A DNA stretch of 64,000 nucleotides, from positions 1-64,000 of the forward strand of contig JAAYNL010000019.1 of assembly GCA_012520845.1 (NCBI GenBank). The letters run 5' to 3'. Origin of the DNA: Thermoplasmatales archaeon (lineage in GTDB: Archaea > Thermoplasmatota > Thermoplasmata > Methanomassiliicoccales > Methanomethylophilaceae). Made by a program: the position numbers and the translations under genes. Positions 61,615 through 64,000 of the stretch are shown here, one piece after another. The notes under the pieces are model-generated. The model saw only the letters and a list, made by a program, of their open reading frames with translations. It did not search any database and had not been told where the DNA came from. How positions within the stretch are numbered: position 1 is the stretch's first letter; every line of letters starts with the position of its first letter.

Positions 61615-62703
61615 TTGGAAACCGGTAGCGAGAACCTCAAAGAGGAATACCACGGGTACGTGTTCAGAAAAATCCTCTTTATTGTCCTCTGCATAATAGC
61701 GATAATCGTAACAGCGGCATACGGTTGCACCCTGGGCGGCAGGGAGATTTCCTTCGTGGACGTTTATAAAGTGATATTCAACCATATCGGGGGTGCTACA
61801 TACGAACAGGGTTCCTCAGAGTGGTGGGACGACTACATCATCTGGGAGATAAGGCTCCCCAGGATAGTCATGGCAATTGTCGCAGGCTGCGGACTTTCCA
61901 TAGGCGGCATCGCCATGCAGAGCATGCTCAACAACCCGTTGGCCGACCCCTACACCACCGGCATATCCTCCGGCGTTTGTTTTGGTGCCATCAGCGCGAT
62001 GGTGATGGGGTTCACATATTCAAGCATACTGGGTCAATACGGCATCGTTACCAACGCGTTCCTTTTCGGACTGATTCCCGCCGCGGCGATAATCCTTCTG
62101 TCCAGATTCGTTGATGCCTCGCCCGCAACGATGATCCTCGCGGGAATCGCGATATCCTACACATTCAATTCGTTCAACACTTTAATTATGATAACCAGTG
62201 AGGCGGAAACACTGAAAAGCGTTTATGTTTGGCAAATCGGGACCCTTTCCAGAGCTTCCTGGAACGACTTGCCAACGATGCTGACAGTGACAATCGTAGG
62301 CTCCGCGTTCGTTTTGCTTACCACAAGGCAACTGAACCTTCTCATGCTTGGCGAAAAAAGCGCGATAAGCCTGGGACTTGACGCGGGCACGTACAGGATT
62401 GTGTGTCTCGCAATCCTTTCCGTCTCCACGGCCGGAATCATCAGCTACACGGGGATAATTGGTTTCGTGGGCTTGGTTTCGCCCCATATCGTAAGGATGT
62501 TGATTGGTGCCGACAATAGGTATCTCGCCCCGGCCGCGATGGCCTTCGGTTCGGCTTTACTGATGGTTGCCGACATAATAGGAAGGATTATAGTGCAACC
62601 GGCCGAATTGCCGGTGGGCGTCATACTTTCGTTCGTCGGGGCGCCGATATTCCTTTACATCATCATGCGCCAGAAGAAAGGGTACGGGGGTGACCTATAT
62701 TGA
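61615..62703 (+). CDS. FecCD-family permease (importer 2, first subunit)
   Basis: 362 residues, about ten helices, with MQSMLNNPLADPYTTGISSG, GIIGFVGLVSPHIVR and LPVGVILSFVGAP. TTG start at 61615 directly after a strong ribosome site (61604-61611). Closest in layout to the importer 1 first subunit. Coupled to the next permease by a TTGA overlap. Confidence 0.9.
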   Translation: METGSENLKEEYHGYVFRKILFIVLCIIAIIVTAAYGCTLGGREISFVDVYKVIFNHIGGATYEQGSSEWWDDYIIWEIRLPRIVMAIVAGCGLSIGGIAMQSMLNNPLADPYTTGISSGVCFGAISAMVMGFTYSSILGQYGIVTNAFLFGLIPAAAIILLSRFVDASPATMILAGIAISYTFNSFNTLIMITSEAETLKSVYVWQIGTLSRASWNDLPTMLTVTIVGSAFVLLTTRQLNLLMLGEKSAISLGLDAGTYRIVCLAILSVSTAGIISYTGIIGFVGLVSPHIVRMLIGADNRYLAPAAMAFGSALLMVADIIGRIIVQPAELPVGVILSFVGAPIFLYIIMRQKKGYGGDLY

Positions 62704-63770
62704 GTGATGCCAACACGGATTTCAAAACAGGCTACATGATATACATCTCCAAAAAGGTCCTGTTCATCACATTGTTTTGCATCTTGGCCGCATTGTCAGT
62801 GGGATTGGCGCTTTCTTTCGGGAAATACCCGATAGGTTTCCTGGAGTCGTACGAAATATTCTTTGACCACATTCGCGGCAGGGTGCCGGAAGGGGAAATC
62901 GCCGTGACGAAAGACATGATCATCTGGGAATTACGGGCCCCCCGTGTGCTGATGGGTTTAATCGCCGGCGCCGGTTTGGCCGCGTGCGGCGTCACGATGC
63001 AAAGCGTCATGAGGAACCCGCTTGCCGATCCATACACCACCGGCGTGTCCTCGGGCGCGTCGCTCGGGGCAATTATATACCTGATTCTCGGCATAAGCCT
63101 TGTACCCACGCTAATCGGTCAGAACGCGGCGATCGCAAACGCGTTCCTGTTGTCTCTCATCCCCGCCGGGTTGATAATCCTCATATCGAGATTCATGAAA
63201 ACCACCCCCGCAATGATGATTTTGATAGGCGTTTCCGTAATGTTCCTATTCAGTGCGATAACGTCGCTGATCATGCTCGTATCCCACCCGGATCAGGTGG
63301 CCGAAGCCTATTCCTGGACCGCGGGCACGTTGGGGCGGGCCACTTGGAGCAACATTCCCATCTCTGCCGGCATAGTCTCCGCTTGCTGCGCCATAATGAT
63401 GGTTTACTCCGGTAAACTCAACCTGCTTTCGTCCGGCGACAAATGCGCCAGAAGCCTGGGGTTGAACCCCGACGGGACCAGGGTCGTCCTTCTGGTGATC
63501 GTTTCTTTCGCTACCGCTTCCATAGTCGCTTTCACCGGCACCATCGGTTTCATAGGCCTCGTGGCGCCACACATGGTAAGGATATTCGTTGGTTCCGACA
63601 ACCGATACCTGATGCCCGCTTCAATGGCGTTCGGTGCCTTCATGCTCACCGCCGCGGACTGCCTCGCCAGGGAAGCCGGTACCGCGGGACTGCCCGTGGG
63701 CGTGGTCACCGCCATGATCGGAGGCCCGCTGTTCCTGTACCTGTTGGTGAGAAAGGGAAAAAGGACGTGA
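62700..63770 (+). CDS. FecCD-family permease (importer 2, second subunit)
   Basis: 356 residues, about ten helices, with MQSVMRNPLADPYTTGVSSGA, GTIGFIGLVAPHMVR and GTAGLPVGVVTAMIGGP. TTG start overlapping the previous stop. Forms the second heterodimeric permease pair of the region. No ATPase follows; the gene converges on a binding-protein gene. Confidence 0.9.
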   Translation: MSDANTDFKTGYMIYISKKVLFITLFCILAALSVGLALSFGKYPIGFLESYEIFFDHIRGRVPEGEIAVTKDMIIWELRAPRVLMGLIAGAGLAACGVTMQSVMRNPLADPYTTGVSSGASLGAIIYLILGISLVPTLIGQNAAIANAFLLSLIPAGLIILISRFMKTTPAMMILIGVSVMFLFSAITSLIMLVSHPDQVAEAYSWTAGTLGRATWSNIPISAGIVSACCAIMMVYSGKLNLLSSGDKCARSLGLNPDGTRVVLLVIVSFATASIVAFTGTIGFIGLVAPHMVRIFVGSDNRYLMPASMAFGAFMLTAADCLAREAGTAGLPVGVVTAMIGGPLFLYLLVRKGKRT

Positions 63771-63804
63771 CCGGGAAAGCCCCCGGCCACGCCATGGGGT
63801 TTGA

Positions 63805-64000
63805 TCAGGTTGTGACGTCGGCCTTCTTCAGAAGGAAGGTGCCTTTCGTGACATCGTACTCGATGTTGCAGAAATTGTCGATGTATTGCTGATGGATCAC
63901 GTCGCCGTAGTCTCCGCCGAACAGATCGGGATAGATTTCCCCTGCGATGTATGCCACCCTGCATATCATTTGCATCGATCCGTTGACTACGAGCCCCTTG
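63805..64000 (-). CDS. Substrate-binding protein of importer 2, C-terminal part (partial)
   Basis: The window ends inside this gene. The visible 64 residues (KGLVVNGSMQMICRVAYIAGEIYPDLFGG...GTFLLKKADVTT) match the C terminus of the importer 1 binding protein in order and spacing (VINGDVPVPVRVAYLAGIMHKDILG...GTYVLSKPVS). Whether it also carries a dockerin domain lies beyond the window. Confidence 0.7.
   Translation of the reverse strand, partial: KGLVVNGSMQMICRVAYIAGEIYPDLFGGDYGDVIHQQYIDNFCNIEYDVTKGTFLLKKADVTT

Overview
The window looks like the chromosome of a GC-rich anaerobic euryarchaeon. My best guess is a gut-type methanogen of the Methanomassiliicoccales/Thermoplasmata; this is inferred from gene content, and no marker such as mcrA or an rRNA gene is present. 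Archaeal hallmarks are pelota, membrane-anchored LonB, Hel308, KEOPS subunit Cgi121, the HMG-CoA synthase/thiolase/DUF35 set, and TATA-box promoters 25-30 bp before starts. Bacterial-type genes are mixed in (ABC-F, RluF-like, AcnA, DUF1846, M18 peptidase).

Layout. 1-5.5 kb: pelota, a homocitrate-synthase-family enzyme, an ABC-F ATPase and an isocitrate/isopropylmalate-type dehydrogenase. 5.5-6.8 kb: an AT-rich island with a DUF3800 gene. 6.8-16.8 kb: a TetR/MMPL efflux pair with twin operators, a pseudouridine synthase, a methyltransferase, a complete feoA-feoA-feoB-Cys-rich peptide operon, DUF1846 and endonuclease IV. 17-23 kb: two large paralogous surface proteins with Asp-rich tracts and a transposase-like gene. 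23-26 kb: a parvulin, then two convergent DUF4143 AAA ATPases around tRNA-Pro, each behind its own set of operator-like repeats. 26-42.8 kb: aconitase, mevalonate-entry operon, Cgi121, thrB-thrC, hel308, lonB, a NYN nuclease, tRNA-Gly and M18 aminopeptidase.

The most interesting part is 42.9-64 kb. A nitrogenase-like H-D-K operon, a Sel1-repeat protein, a CobN-type chelatase large subunit, ChlI- and ChlD-type AAA subunits, and two FecCD-type importers lie close together (one importer has a dockerin-bearing binding protein). Five of their promoters carry the same palindrome, TTGGAY-N5-RTCCAA, near the TATA box or start site; a weaker copy precedes chlI. I did not see this palindrome in the other intergenic regions I read. 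The set parallels (bacterio)chlorophyll synthesis, which pairs a BchH/I/D chelatase with a BchL/N/B reductase, but here it sits beside metal-chelate importers. I infer a co-regulated system that takes up and reductively processes a metallated tetrapyrrole or similar chelate. The D-like protein lacks a normal start codon. Its first cluster-ligand Cys lies upstream of the first ATG, in a frame reachable from the H-like gene by a -1 shift at A AAA AAC. The D-like Cys spacing and the single matching Cys in the K-like protein resemble the 3+1 [4Fe-4S] site of dark protochlorophyllide reductase, not a nitrogenase P-cluster.
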